NCBI RefSeq assembly: GCF_000413475.1
Contig: NZ_ATFK01000005.1
Coordinates: forward strand, 124,001-188,000
DNA length: 64,000 bases
From: Streptococcus intermedius SK54 = ATCC 27335
Lineage (GTDB): Bacteria > Bacillota > Bacilli > Lactobacillales > Streptococcaceae
Direction of reading: 5' to 3'
This document shows, piece after piece, positions 1 through 7,987 of the stretch. How positions within the stretch are numbered: the first letter of the stretch is position 1; every line of letters starts with the position of its first letter. The notes beneath the pieces were generated by a model. The model was given only the letters and a program-made list of their open reading frames with translations. It was not told the DNA's origin and made no database searches. The position numbers and the translations under genes are program-made.

Positions 1-31
1 TATTATTATGATGGTAAATGGATGTAGTCTG

Positions 32-62
32 CACTTGTATTATTTAGGACAAGTGGTATAAT
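32..62 (+). promoter_or_regulatory. Promoter with inverted-repeat operator candidate upstream of AbrB-like/ABC cassette
   Basis: A -35-like TTGTAT (35-40) and a -10 TATAAT (57-62) lie 16 bases apart. The arms CACTTGT (32-38) and ACAAGTG (49-55) form a perfect 7-bp inverted repeat with a 10-base spacer. It covers the -35 and most of the promoter spacer, where a repressor would bind. The AbrB-like protein encoded next is the obvious candidate ligand, but this is inferred from position only. Confidence 0.5.
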
Positions 63-99
63 TAGTTATACAAATCATACTATAAAGGGGGTAATAGTT

Positions 100-312
100 G
101 TGAAAGCACCAAAAGGTAAATATGCTTGGACGGCTACAGTTGGAGAAAAAGGTCAAATAGTAATACCAAAACAGGCGCGCGATGTCTTTAATATCAAACC
201 TGGTGATACGATTCTGCTTCTTGGTGATGAAAAGCGTGGAATTGCCATACCGCCGAAGGGAGCCTTTGCCCACTTGATGGAAATTGCTTTTGAAGAGAAG
301 GAGGATGAATAA
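100..312 (+). CDS. AbrB/MazE/SpoVT-family DNA-binding regulator
   Basis: A 70-residue protein with a swapped-hairpin AbrB-type fold signature: KGQIVIPKQARDVFNIKPGD at about residues 18-37. It starts at GTG (100) behind the ribosome binding site AAAGGGGG (84-91). It leads a three-gene cassette with an ABC ATPase and an ABC-2 permease. An AbrB-like gene next to such a pair is common in Firmicutes and suggests a dedicated regulator of the transporter. It probably binds the inverted repeat in its own promoter, giving autoregulation. An antitoxin role is unlikely because no toxin gene follows. Confidence 0.85.
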   Translation: MKAPKGKYAWTATVGEKGQIVIPKQARDVFNIKPGDTILLLGDEKRGIAIPPKGAFAHLMEIAFEEKEDE

Positions 313-313
313 A

Positions 314-1048
314 ATGAAGTATGTTTTAGAGGTAAATGATATTACAAAAAAATATTCAGCATTTGAATTGAAACCTATAAGTTTTCATACTAAATCAGGT
401 GAGGTTATGGGATTTATCGGTAGGAATGGAGCAGGTAAGACTACAGCGATTAAATCCATTCTAAATCTTGTTCATCCTGATGCAGGGAATGTCCGTATTC
501 TTGGAATGGATTATCTGGATAATGAAGATGAAATCAAACAACGAATTGGTTATGCAGTGGGAGGAACCAATTATTATAAAAGAAAAAAATTAAAGGATAT
601 TGTCGCCATTACTCGTATTTTTTATGATAACTGGGATGATGAATCGTATCGTCATTATCTTGACGCATTTAAACTTGATGAAAATAAGAAAATTATGGAA
701 CTGTCTGAGGGGATGAAAGTAAAATTTTATCTTACTTTAGCTCTTTCTCATCATGCTAAGCTTTTGATTTTAGATGAGCCGACTAGTGGGCTTGATCCAG
801 TATCTAGAGATGAGATGAATGAAATCTTTCGAAAACTAGCAGAAAAAGGGGTAGCAATCTTGTTTTCTACTCATATTACTAGTGATTTAGAGAAGTGTGC
901 AGATACTATTACTTATATAAAAAATGGTGAATTGCTCTTATCTGAGAGAAAAGAGGATTTTATCAGTCATTACACGAAAGAAATAGGGCAGGAATCCACA
1001 CTTGAAGATATTATGGTGCATATTGAAAGGGAAGAGGTGAATTTGTGA
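314..1048 (+). CDS. ABC transporter ATP-binding protein
   Basis: An ATPase of 244 residues for an ABC-2 type exporter. It has a Walker A GRNGAGKTT near residue 37, a signature region ELSEGMKVKF in place of canonical LSGGQ, a Walker B LLILDEPTSGLD and a switch histidine in STHITSD. I chose the ATG at 314 because GGAGG at 300-304 is 9 bases upstream; in-frame starts at 284 and 305 either fall inside the previous gene or overlap this site. The stop overlaps the permease start (TGATG), so the two are translationally coupled. Substrate is unknown; the degenerate signature is typical of the YtrB/BcrA-like exporter group. Confidence 0.9.
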   Translation: MKYVLEVNDITKKYSAFELKPISFHTKSGEVMGFIGRNGAGKTTAIKSILNLVHPDAGNVRILGMDYLDNEDEIKQRIGYAVGGTNYYKRKKLKDIVAITRIFYDNWDDESYRHYLDAFKLDENKKIMELSEGMKVKFYLTLALSHHAKLLILDEPTSGLDPVSRDEMNEIFRKLAEKGVAILFSTHITSDLEKCADTITYIKNGELLLSERKEDFISHYTKEIGQESTLEDIMVHIEREEVNL

Positions 1049-1698
1049 TGAGAAAACTTCTCTATAAAGAAATGAAACTATCAGCAAATCCTTTGAGTTA
1101 TTGGTTTATAACTTTTTCAGCTATGACGATGATTCCAAGGTATCCTATTCTTGTCGGTTCCTTTTTTATCTGTCTTGGTATTTTTTATACTTATCAACAA
1201 GTCCGAGAATGTGATGACATCACCTACACGGTCATGTTGCCAGTTAGAAAACAAGATGTGGTTACAGCAAAATATTTATTTGTTCTATTTATCGAGTGTA
1301 TAGCTTTCATATTATGTCTTTTTCTGACGATTATTCGGATGAGACTCTTAGGAGATGCCGCACCGTATGTGACAAATCAATTGATGAATGCAAATGCTGC
1401 TTATCTTGGCTATATAATGCTTGTATTTGCAACCTTTAACAGTGTTTTTCTCGCAGGCTTTTTTAAGACAGCTTACAAAATTGGGAAGCCTTTCATCTTA
1501 TTCTGTGTAGCCGGATCTATCATAATATTCATGGGAGAAGTGTTACATTATATTCCCGGTTTGGAAAGCCTAAATGATCCTGCAAATTTAAGCATACTGC
1601 AGGTTGCCATATTGGCGATTGGTATCACCGCGTTTATGTTATGTACTTGGTTTTCTTATCAAAAAGCTGTCAAGGATTTCGAAAGAATTGATTTATGA
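1048..1698 (+). CDS. ABC-2 type transporter permease
   Basis: A protein of 216 residues with about six hydrophobic segments, for example around residues 23-45, 73-92, 120-140 and 155-175. It forms the membrane half of the transporter with the ATPase just upstream, whose stop codon it overlaps. An alternative GTG start lies one codon earlier at 1045. Family-level call only: it resembles ABC-2 permeases found beside AbrB-like regulators. The exported substrate cannot be read from sequence. An antimicrobial-peptide or envelope-stress export role is plausible. Confidence 0.82.
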   Translation: MRKLLYKEMKLSANPLSYWFITFSAMTMIPRYPILVGSFFICLGIFYTYQQVRECDDITYTVMLPVRKQDVVTAKYLFVLFIECIAFILCLFLTIIRMRLLGDAAPYVTNQLMNANAAYLGYIMLVFATFNSVFLAGFFKTAYKIGKPFILFCVAGSIIIFMGEVLHYIPGLESLNDPANLSILQVAILAIGITAFMLCTWFSYQKAVKDFERIDL

Positions 1699-1789
1699 CC
1701 GTTAGGGGAATTATGAATTAGATAATCTGTGAAATGTCTGAGTGTCAATCATTTTCGGTTGGCACATGGATTACTTATTTTTACTTTTT

Positions 1790-1820
1790 TTGACAAAATT
1801 ATATTCTAGTGGTAGAATAT
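1790..1820 (+). promoter_or_regulatory. Strong promoter with palindromic operator (GyrI-like/PadR operon)
   Basis: TTGACA (1790-1795) and TAGAAT (1813-1818) are separated by exactly 17 bases. A perfect palindrome, ATATTCTA (1801-1808), GTGG, TAGAATAT (1813-1820), covers the -10 box. This is the layout expected for repression, and the PadR-family protein encoded second in the operon is the likely binder. Confidence 0.65.
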
Positions 1821-1856
1821 ATAAAGAAAAATAAATATCAGAGGAGGAAGTTGCCC

Positions 1857-2489
1857 ATGGTTTTTGACTTTAAGAAAGAATTTAAGGAGTTTTATCCAAC
1901 TAAGACAAATCCGATGATTGTTAAGATTCCCAAAATGAATTTTTTAGCAGTTCGAGGTAAAGGAAATCCTAACGAGGAAGGTGGCGAGTATAAGCAAGCT
2001 ATTAACTTACTTTACCCACTTGCCTATACTATCAAAATGAGTAAAAATACAGATTACCGAATGAATGGCTACTTTGATTTCGTTGTGCCACCATTAGAAG
2101 GTTTTTGGTGGCAGGAAGGTATTAAAGGTGTTGATTATGAACGTAAAAGCGATTTTCGATTTATCTCTCTCCTTCGTCTGCCGGATTTCGTAAGTAAAGA
2201 AAATTTTGACTGGGCTATCCAGCAAGCGACAACTAAGAAAAAAATGGATTTTTCCAATGTGGAATACTTTACTTATGACGAAGGTCTATGTGTTCAATGT
2301 TTGCATGTCGGTTCTTATAATGATGAGCCTATAACAGTTGAACGAATGCATGCTTATATGGAAAATGAAGGCTATCAACTGGATATTACAGATGAACGTA
2401 TGCACCATGAAATCTATATCAGCGATTTTCGTAAAACAGAGCCTGCCAAACTGAAAACTATTCTCAGACATCCGATTACAAAGAAATAG
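1857..2489 (+). CDS. GyrI-like small-molecule-binding domain protein
   Basis: A 210-residue protein made of a single GyrI-like/SOUL-type effector-binding domain with no DNA-binding helix. Features include KIPKMNFLAVRGKGNPNE near the N-terminus, a Trp-rich PLEGFWWQEG segment mid-protein and HHEIYISDFRKTEP near the C-terminus, as in stand-alone GyrI-like proteins that bind or hydrolyse small cytotoxic molecules. The ATG at 1857 is preceded by GAGGAGGAA (1841-1849), so a longer reading from 1809 is rejected. It is co-transcribed with the PadR gene 12 bases downstream, suggesting a small-molecule-responsive pair. Confidence 0.85.
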   Translation: MVFDFKKEFKEFYPTKTNPMIVKIPKMNFLAVRGKGNPNEEGGEYKQAINLLYPLAYTIKMSKNTDYRMNGYFDFVVPPLEGFWWQEGIKGVDYERKSDFRFISLLRLPDFVSKENFDWAIQQATTKKKMDFSNVEYFTYDEGLCVQCLHVGSYNDEPITVERMHAYMENEGYQLDITDERMHHEIYISDFRKTEPAKLKTILRHPITKK

Positions 2490-2501
2490 GGAGAATAAAA
2501 A

Positions 2502-3029
2502 ATGGTTATCAAGACATCCTTGACAGAGGAGTTAATCCTCGGTATATTGGCAGAGCAACCGCATCATGGCTATCAGATTGAAAAACTTATTGTTGATAGA
2601 GGCATGAGAAAATGGACAGACGTAGGTTTTTCTTCAATTTATTATGTACTTGAAAAATTGGAGAAGAAAGGTCTGGCAAAGAGTGTACCGGCAAACGGAA
2701 AAGATAAAAAAGAGTACAGCATTACAAAGCTGGGATTAACAGTTTTGATTGAAAAAACACGTCAGCGATTAGTAGAACGACAGCCGACGAACTCACATTT
2801 TATGACTGCATTGGCAAATAGTCAGAATATGTCCTCTAAAGAATTATTGCAGGCTCTTATGAAACGAAAATATATTTTGGAAAAGGATTTGCAAGTTTTG
2901 AAGAATCAACAAGCAGAAGGACAATGTCTGCCAATGTCTGCCAGACAGTTATTCAGTTTGGGTCTGACCATGCTTCAAGCAGAGCTAAATTGGTTAGAGT
3001 CTGAAATTCAAACTTTACAATCACAATGA
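2502..3029 (+). CDS. PadR-family transcriptional regulator
   Basis: A 175-residue protein with an N-terminal winged helix (EELILGILAEQPHHGYQIEKLI, then SSIYYVLEKLEKKGL, typical PadR wing and recognition helix) and a C-terminal helical dimerisation region (about residues 100-175). PadR proteins repress transporter or detoxification genes and are relieved by small ligands. It sits 12 bases after the GyrI-like gene under the palindromic promoter at 1790-1820, so autorepression is likely. Confidence 0.9.
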   Translation: MVIKTSLTEELILGILAEQPHHGYQIEKLIVDRGMRKWTDVGFSSIYYVLEKLEKKGLAKSVPANGKDKKEYSITKLGLTVLIEKTRQRLVERQPTNSHFMTALANSQNMSSKELLQALMKRKYILEKDLQVLKNQQAEGQCLPMSARQLFSLGLTMLQAELNWLESEIQTLQSQ

Positions 3030-3060
3030 AATCCAAAAAAATTTTCAGAGGAGATAGTAT

Positions 3061-4044
3061 ATGAAGTTAGATATAAAACCGTTCATAGGACAGCATTGTG
3101 AATCTACCGCAACAGGAACTCTCTTGAATCAGCTTGGTGTTGAATTAAGTGAGCCGATGTTATTTGGTTTGGGAGAAGGTCTGGGATTTACTCTTTGGAA
3201 TATGAAATCCATGAATATGCCATTTATAGGCGGGAGAATTAAACCTGATTTATTAACGCAAAATATCACAAAAAATTTAGGGTTAAAACTTGAGGTAAAG
3301 GAAACTTCTTCAAAAGATAAAGCATGGAAATCCGTCAAGGGGTTGTTGGATAGAGGTAAGGCAGTTGGGCTGAAATTGGATTGCTATCACTTGGAATATT
3401 TTACTAATCCAATTCATTTTGCGGGACACTATGTCGCTATAATCGGATATGATGATAAAAATGCTTTTTTAGTGGATACTGCTCAACAAGGGGGTGAAGT
3501 AAGCAGTTCTTTAGAGAGTTTAGAGCAGGCAAGAAGTGAAAAAGGTTCTATGTCATCTAAAAACTTGTTTTATATAATTGAAAAAGAAACAGAAGTATTA
3601 CCCATAAAAACGGCTGTTTTAACTGCAATACACAATAATGCAGTAACATATTTAAACCCGCCGATAAAGAATCTGACATATAAGGGCATTTATAAAGCAA
3701 GTGATGAAATCATCAGGTGGTTTGACAGTTCAAAGAGTATTGAAGAAGATTTTAAAATGACTGCTATGTTAATGGAAAAGGCTGGAACAGGCGGAGCAAT
3801 ATTTAGAAATCTATATCGTGATTTTCTAAAAGAAGCCTTTGACTTAACAAAAAATGATAATATTAAAGTGGCTTACTTAACTTTTGTAGAGATTGCTAAG
3901 AATTGGGACGAAGTTATTGCTCTATTTAAAAAAGTATCTGACACCAAAAACAGAAACTACATTTTAGAAGCTTCAAAAAAGATGAAAGACATCTCGGTAC
4001 AAGAAAAGGAAGCTATGCAGATATTAGAAAATGTATCGCACTAA
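3061..4044 (+). CDS. BtrH N-terminal domain / DUF4872-type protein
   Basis: A 327-residue protein. The N-terminal half resembles the BtrH family (butirosin acyltransferase, papain-like fold): candidate nucleophile Cys in GQHCEST (about residue 13), His in FAGHYVAIIGYDD (about 123) and Asp in LVDTAQQGG (about 139). The C-terminal half is helical, like DUF4872. Such proteins transfer acyl groups from carrier proteins or process peptides. No carrier protein or biosynthetic genes are adjacent, so the substrate is unknown. The gene starts at ATG 3061 after AGAGGAG, 31 bases behind padR. Confidence 0.7.
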   Translation: MKLDIKPFIGQHCESTATGTLLNQLGVELSEPMLFGLGEGLGFTLWNMKSMNMPFIGGRIKPDLLTQNITKNLGLKLEVKETSSKDKAWKSVKGLLDRGKAVGLKLDCYHLEYFTNPIHFAGHYVAIIGYDDKNAFLVDTAQQGGEVSSSLESLEQARSEKGSMSSKNLFYIIEKETEVLPIKTAVLTAIHNNAVTYLNPPIKNLTYKGIYKASDEIIRWFDSSKSIEEDFKMTAMLMEKAGTGGAIFRNLYRDFLKEAFDLTKNDNIKVAYLTFVEIAKNWDEVIALFKKVSDTKNRNYILEASKKMKDISVQEKEAMQILENVSH

Positions 4045-4123
4045 CCGCTCGTCTCTTATTGGCGCAAACCTGAATGGAAATGGCATCCTCATATAGATAA
4101 TCAGGAGTTGTGGAGGTATTAAA

Positions 4124-4611
4124 ATGGTGCTTCACTTGGAAAGAGTAAATGGAAAAAAACATATGGGAAATAACTAAATTGCAGGTATCAGAGTCACAAA
4201 AAGGATTTGTCGCCGCAAATGATGTAAGTATCGTTGAGCATACACTACTATTACGGCAAATGGATTCGCGTTTCCGTTTGGTACCTATGATGGTGAAATT
4301 CCTGTTGGTTTTATCATGATTAGCTATGATGTGGTTGATTATTGGGATAATGCACCTGATATTGCAAGAGGAAACTATAACCTTTGATGTTTAATGATTG
4401 ATCAAAAGTATCAGAAAAAAAGGTTTTGGAAGGGAGGCCATTGCTCTTGGCTTGAATTTTATTAAATTCTTTTCCTTGTGACAAAGCAGAGTATTGCTGG
4501 TTTTCATATGGATCTGAAGATGGAGTAGCCTGTAAATTATATCATCCATTTGGTTTTACTGAAACTGGCGATATGGATGGAAATGAGATTATTGCAATAA
4601 TGGAGCTCTGA
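4124..4611 (+). pseudogene. Decayed GNAT-family N-acetyltransferase
   Basis: Conceptual translation gives GNAT-like pieces in shifting frames: MVLHLERVNGKNIWEITKLQ with VSESQKGFVAAND from 4124; then, in other frames, FPFGTYDGEIPVGF-like and DNAPDIARGNYN; later GFGREAIALGLNFIK and, near the end, YHPFGFTETGDMDGNE. At least three frameshifts and several stops break it, so no functional protein is expected. The best match by eye is the spermidine/PaiA-like acetyltransferase group. It lies between two intact genes, one of which (5109) is a separate intact GNAT. Confidence 0.7.
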
Positions 4612-4668
4612 GATATTTTAATAATTGATAAATTATAGATTAAAATTTGGAGAGGAAGTGACATTAAA

Positions 4669-5109
4669 ATGTGTAAAGAATGTTATGTTGACCAAAATAG
4701 AGTGACACCACTTTTAAATCCTTTGGATTGTTTAACGAATCATACACAGTATATTTGTGGTACATGCGGTAGGTGCATTTGTATTGAATACGATCCAAAT
4801 CGCGGGTTGCAACGATGGAATTTTCCTTTTAAGTCATTAGAAATTGCAAAGTTGTATTTGAGAACTGCCGATTGTACAGAAAAAAAGCCATGTGGTATTT
4901 ATGAATTGAAAAGTGAAAATGGCAGATTTTCGTATAAAATTTTTGCAAGCAATGAAGATTTGAAGTTATATCTAAAAAAGAATAAAGGAAAAACTTGTGA
5001 AAAAATGGCGTCTGTTTTTTCAGTTGAAGAATATCAGGAATTTCCCAATACACAGGTGAGAAAATTGACTGCTGAAGAAGTGGAAACCTACATGAAAGAG
5101 AGATGCTGA
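4669..5109 (+). CDS. Cysteine-rich hypothetical protein (probable zinc-binding)
   Basis: A 146-residue cytoplasmic protein. Paired cysteines in the first 40 residues (MCKEC, then YICGTCGRCICIEYD) suggest a zinc ribbon; two more cysteine-containing stretches follow (ADCTEKKPCGIYEL and GKTCEKM). I do not recognise a named family with certainty. Similar proteins sit beside GNAT acetyltransferases in clostridia. Its stop overlaps the start of the downstream GNAT (TGATG), indicating coupling and probably a shared job. The AGAGGAAG ribosome binding site lies before ATG 4669. Confidence 0.65.
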   Translation: MCKECYVDQNRVTPLLNPLDCLTNHTQYICGTCGRCICIEYDPNRGLQRWNFPFKSLEIAKLYLRTADCTEKKPCGIYELKSENGRFSYKIFASNEDLKLYLKKNKGKTCEKMASVFSVEEYQEFPNTQVRKLTAEEVETYMKERC

Positions 5110-5546
5110 TGATACGAGAAGCTGTTAGAGAAGATTTATATGACTTGTTGAACCTATATCTTTTCTTGCATGAAAAAGAGATTCCGAAAGATATTGAAGC
5201 TTTGAAGGGGACCTGGAATGCAATCATGGAAGATAAAAATCACCATATTATTGTAAAAGAGATAAATGGTCAGATCCTTTCATCCTGCATTTGTGTCATC
5301 ATTCCGAATCTAACCAGAAATATACGCCCATATGCCCTTATTGAGAATGTGGTGACGCATGAAGAACATAGAGAAAAAGGATATGCGACAGAATGTCTCT
5401 ATTATGCTAGGGAAATAGCGATAGAAAACAATTGCTATAAAATAATGCTTTTGACGGGTACAAAGAACAAAAGTACATTAACTTTTTATAAGAATGCTGG
5501 TTATAATGATGAGGATAAAACAGCATTTATACACTGGATTGAGTAA
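5109..5546 (+). CDS. GNAT-family N-acetyltransferase
   Basis: A 145-residue single-domain acetyltransferase. The N-terminus IREAVREDLYDLLNLYLFLHE is a typical GNAT first strand and helix, ALIENVVTHEEHREKGYATECL carries the acetyl-CoA binding loop (R/Q-x-x-G-x-A variant EKGYAT), and LLTGTKNKSTLTFYKNAGY is the C-terminal Tyr-containing motif. An ATG at 5103 is also possible, but the start at 5109 overlaps the upstream stop in the usual TGATG fashion. Substrate unknown. Confidence 0.85.
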   Translation: MIREAVREDLYDLLNLYLFLHEKEIPKDIEALKGTWNAIMEDKNHHIIVKEINGQILSSCICVIIPNLTRNIRPYALIENVVTHEEHREKGYATECLYYAREIAIENNCYKIMLLTGTKNKSTLTFYKNAGYNDEDKTAFIHWIE

Positions 5547-5606
5547 AATAAATGCCGGACTGTCGGATGAATTTAGGATAAATTTTGCTCACAAGAGGAA
5601 AGAATT

Positions 5607-6389
5607 ATGAGAACAGTAGATAAAAATGATATCGTAGCGGACCTGACACAACTGGGCCTGAAACAAGGAGATGTTGTCATTGTCCATACATCGTTAAAAA
5701 GTATTGGATATGTATGTGGAGGAGCGCAGACTGTGATAGAAGCTCTAATTGAAGTCGTTACTTCTGAAGGTACCATTGTGATGCCGACACAGTCATGGAA
5801 AAATCTAGATCCGAAAACAGGTGTGCACTGGAATGCAGAGGAGTCAGACTGGGATAAAATTAGAGAGAATTGGCCAGCATATGATAAACAGATAACGCCA
5901 ACAAATACGATGGGAGCTGTTGCAGAAATGTTCCGTCAATGGCCGGGGAGCATCAGAACAGATCATCCAGCAAGATCAATTTGTGCATGGGGAAAACATG
6001 CTGAATATATTACAGTGGAACATACTCTTTCAAATATATTTGGGGAGGGTTCACCTATCGCAAAACTCTATGAACTTGACGCAAAAGTATTGTTGTTAGG
6101 GGTTGGATATGATAAAAACACTTCTATACACTTAGCGGATGTCCGTGCAGAGTATCCTGGGAAACATGACTGTGTTGAGCATAGTGCCATACTTGAAGAT
6201 GGTGTTCGTATATGGAAAGCGTATAACACCTTATTCGTTGATGGAGAAGATTTTGAGGACATAGGAAGCGCCTTTGAGGGAAATGGCCTTGCAAAGATAG
6301 GAAAAATCGGCAATGCCGATTCTAGATTGATGCAACAACGTGAACTAGTAGATTTTGCTGTCTCTTGGATTGAAAAACATCGTAGATGA
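5607..6389 (+). CDS. AAC(3)-family aminoglycoside-type N-acetyltransferase
   Basis: A 260-residue protein matching the AAC(3)/FrbF/YokD fold: VIVHTSLKSIGYVCGG near residue 25, GTIVMPTQSWKNLDP near 50, HPARSICAWGKHA near 117 and LLLGVGYDKNTSIHLAD near 157, the conserved acetyl-CoA and active-site regions. The family includes true aminoglycoside 3-N-acetyltransferases and housekeeping antibiotic-like acetyltransferases. Sequence alone does not show which drugs, if any, this one acts on. Start ATG 5607 follows AAGAGGAAAG. It lies in an island with other small-molecule-modifying genes. Confidence 0.85.
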   Translation: MRTVDKNDIVADLTQLGLKQGDVVIVHTSLKSIGYVCGGAQTVIEALIEVVTSEGTIVMPTQSWKNLDPKTGVHWNAEESDWDKIRENWPAYDKQITPTNTMGAVAEMFRQWPGSIRTDHPARSICAWGKHAEYITVEHTLSNIFGEGSPIAKLYELDAKVLLLGVGYDKNTSIHLADVRAEYPGKHDCVEHSAILEDGVRIWKAYNTLFVDGEDFEDIGSAFEGNGLAKIGKIGNADSRLMQQRELVDFAVSWIEKHRR

Positions 6390-6504
6390 ACTGAATTTTA
6401 ACTATTGTAAAGAAATCAATAGATACTGGCTAAACTTTAGTAGAAATAGGTTGATAATTCCTATTTTATCAGATAAACTTAGGATTCATAAAAGGAAATA
6501 ACGA

Positions 6505-7254
6505 ATGAAATCGTATCAAGATATAAATAAAGAAACTATTGATAGATGGGTTGAAGAAGGTTGGGAATGGAGTAAGCCGATTTCACATGATGAGTATATT
6601 AGTGCAAAAAACGGAGATTGGAATGTTTTTCTTACTCCGACGGTTCCTGTTCCACATGAGTGGTTAGGAAATTTAAATGGAAAGAAAATCTTAGGTTTAG
6701 CATCGGGTGGTGGGCAACAAATACCTATATTTAACGCATTAGGTGCAGACTGCACTGTTCTTGATAATTCTCCAAAGCAAATAGAAAGTGAATTTTTAAT
6801 TGCTGAAAGAGAAGGCTATACTATTAAAGCGATTGAAGGCGATATGACAAAAGCTTTGCCTTTTGAGAATGAAACCTTTGATATAGTCTTTCATCCGGTT
6901 TCAAACTGTTATGTTGAAGATGTGGAGCCCATTTTTAATGATGCGTATAGAGTTCTGAAAAAGGGTGGAATTTTTCTGGCAGGATTAAACAATGAAATAA
7001 ATTACATTGTGGATAATGAAGAAAAAGAAATTATTTGGAAAATGCCGTTTAATCCATTAAAAGATAAAGCAGCCAAAGATTTTATGATAAAAGAAAATAC
7101 TGGCATGCAATTCTCTCACAATATGACAGAGCAAATAGGCGGGCAGTTAAAGGCAGGGTTCACTCTACTTGACATATATGAAGATACAAATGGTTTTGGT
7201 AGACTGCATGAACTGAATATTAAAACATATATTGCAACAAAATCAGTTAAATGA
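6505..7254 (+). CDS. Class I SAM-dependent methyltransferase
   Basis: A 249-residue methyltransferase of the UbiE/Methyltransf_11 type. Motif I is ILGLASGGGQQIPIF (about residues 64-78), motif II VLDNSPKQIE, motif III-like EGDMTKALPFENETFDIVFHP, and VEPIFNDAYRVLKKGGIFLAG is the post-motif helix and strand. Substrate unknown; members of this type methylate small molecules. It follows the AAC(3)-like gene after 115 bases. Confidence 0.88.
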   Translation: MKSYQDINKETIDRWVEEGWEWSKPISHDEYISAKNGDWNVFLTPTVPVPHEWLGNLNGKKILGLASGGGQQIPIFNALGADCTVLDNSPKQIESEFLIAEREGYTIKAIEGDMTKALPFENETFDIVFHPVSNCYVEDVEPIFNDAYRVLKKGGIFLAGLNNEINYIVDNEEKEIIWKMPFNPLKDKAAKDFMIKENTGMQFSHNMTEQIGGQLKAGFTLLDIYEDTNGFGRLHELNIKTYIATKSVK

Positions 7255-7300
7255 TAGAAATAGAAGACTTATATTTTCTTACAAAGAAGATATAAGATTT

Positions 7301-7329
7301 TTGACATTTTTCTGTTTATATGATAATAT
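7301..7329 (+). promoter_or_regulatory. Promoter for TetR/ABC operon
   Basis: TTGACA (7301-7306) and TAATAT (7324-7329) are spaced 17 bases apart, about 45 bases before the TetR gene start at 7376, which has the ribosome binding site TAGGAGGAG. The three downstream genes overlap or nearly touch, so this one promoter probably drives all of them. Confidence 0.6.
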
Positions 7330-7375
7330 ATGACTGTAAAATCAAAAAACGTCACAGCGTTCTTAGGAGGAGATT

Positions 7376-7987
7376 ATGGCTACTGCTTTTACTAGTGAAG
7401 AAAAAGAAGTTATTAGAAAGAAATTACATAAAGTTGCAAAGGAATGCCTTCAAAGATATGGGGTTAAGAAAACCACAGTTGACCAGATGGCAGCAATGGT
7501 AGATATATCTAAAGGTTCTTTTTACAATTTTTATTCCTCAAAAGAAATGTTATTTTTTACGGTCTTAGAAGAATATCAAATAGATGTTATGAGTCGTCTG
7601 ATAGAACAATTAGGTATGGAAACCAAGATAGATACAAATCGTCTGGTACAGTTACTTTATGATTTGTATCAAGATTTTCGCTATTCGTTTATGTATACCA
7701 TATTTAAAAATCATGAAATGGAATTACTCGTAAGAAAATTGCCAAAAGAAGTGATGATAAATCATCATCTTATAGATGATAGAATGGTTAAAAAAATTGT
7801 GTCTCGAATCCACATTAAAGAAACTGTATCAGTAGAAATCGTATCTGCTTTGTTTAGAACTATTGCGATGACTATGTTGCACATCGAGGAAATTGGCGAA
7901 AAACAATTTGACACTATATTGAAATTAGTAATCCAAGGTATTGTTGGACAAATTATTGAGGAGGATAATGATGAAAGAGGCAATTAA
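7376..7987 (+). CDS. TetR/AcrR-family transcriptional regulator
   Basis: A 203-residue protein with an N-terminal TetR helix-turn-helix: KECLQRYGVKKTTVDQMAAMV, then DISKGSFYNFYSSKEMLFFTVLEE (residues about 22-66). The rest is a helical ligand-binding region. Its 3' end overlaps the start of the ABC ATPase gene by 17 bases. It therefore probably senses the substrate of that transporter and represses the operon. Confidence 0.92.
   Translation: MATAFTSEEKEVIRKKLHKVAKECLQRYGVKKTTVDQMAAMVDISKGSFYNFYSSKEMLFFTVLEEYQIDVMSRLIEQLGMETKIDTNRLVQLLYDLYQDFRYSFMYTIFKNHEMELLVRKLPKEVMINHHLIDDRMVKKIVSRIHIKETVSVEIVSALFRTIAMTMLHIEEIGEKQFDTILKLVIQGIVGQIIEEDNDERGN

Noticed and set aside
284..313. Upstream start codons extending the ABC ATPase into the AbrB-like gene
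   Set aside because: The correctly spaced GGAGG (300-304) points to ATG 314; the extension is inside the previous gene in another frame.
7320..7502. Short plus-strand frame at the TetR promoter
   Set aside because: It runs over the promoter -10 and into the tetR gene in another frame; basic low-complexity product with no ribosome binding site.
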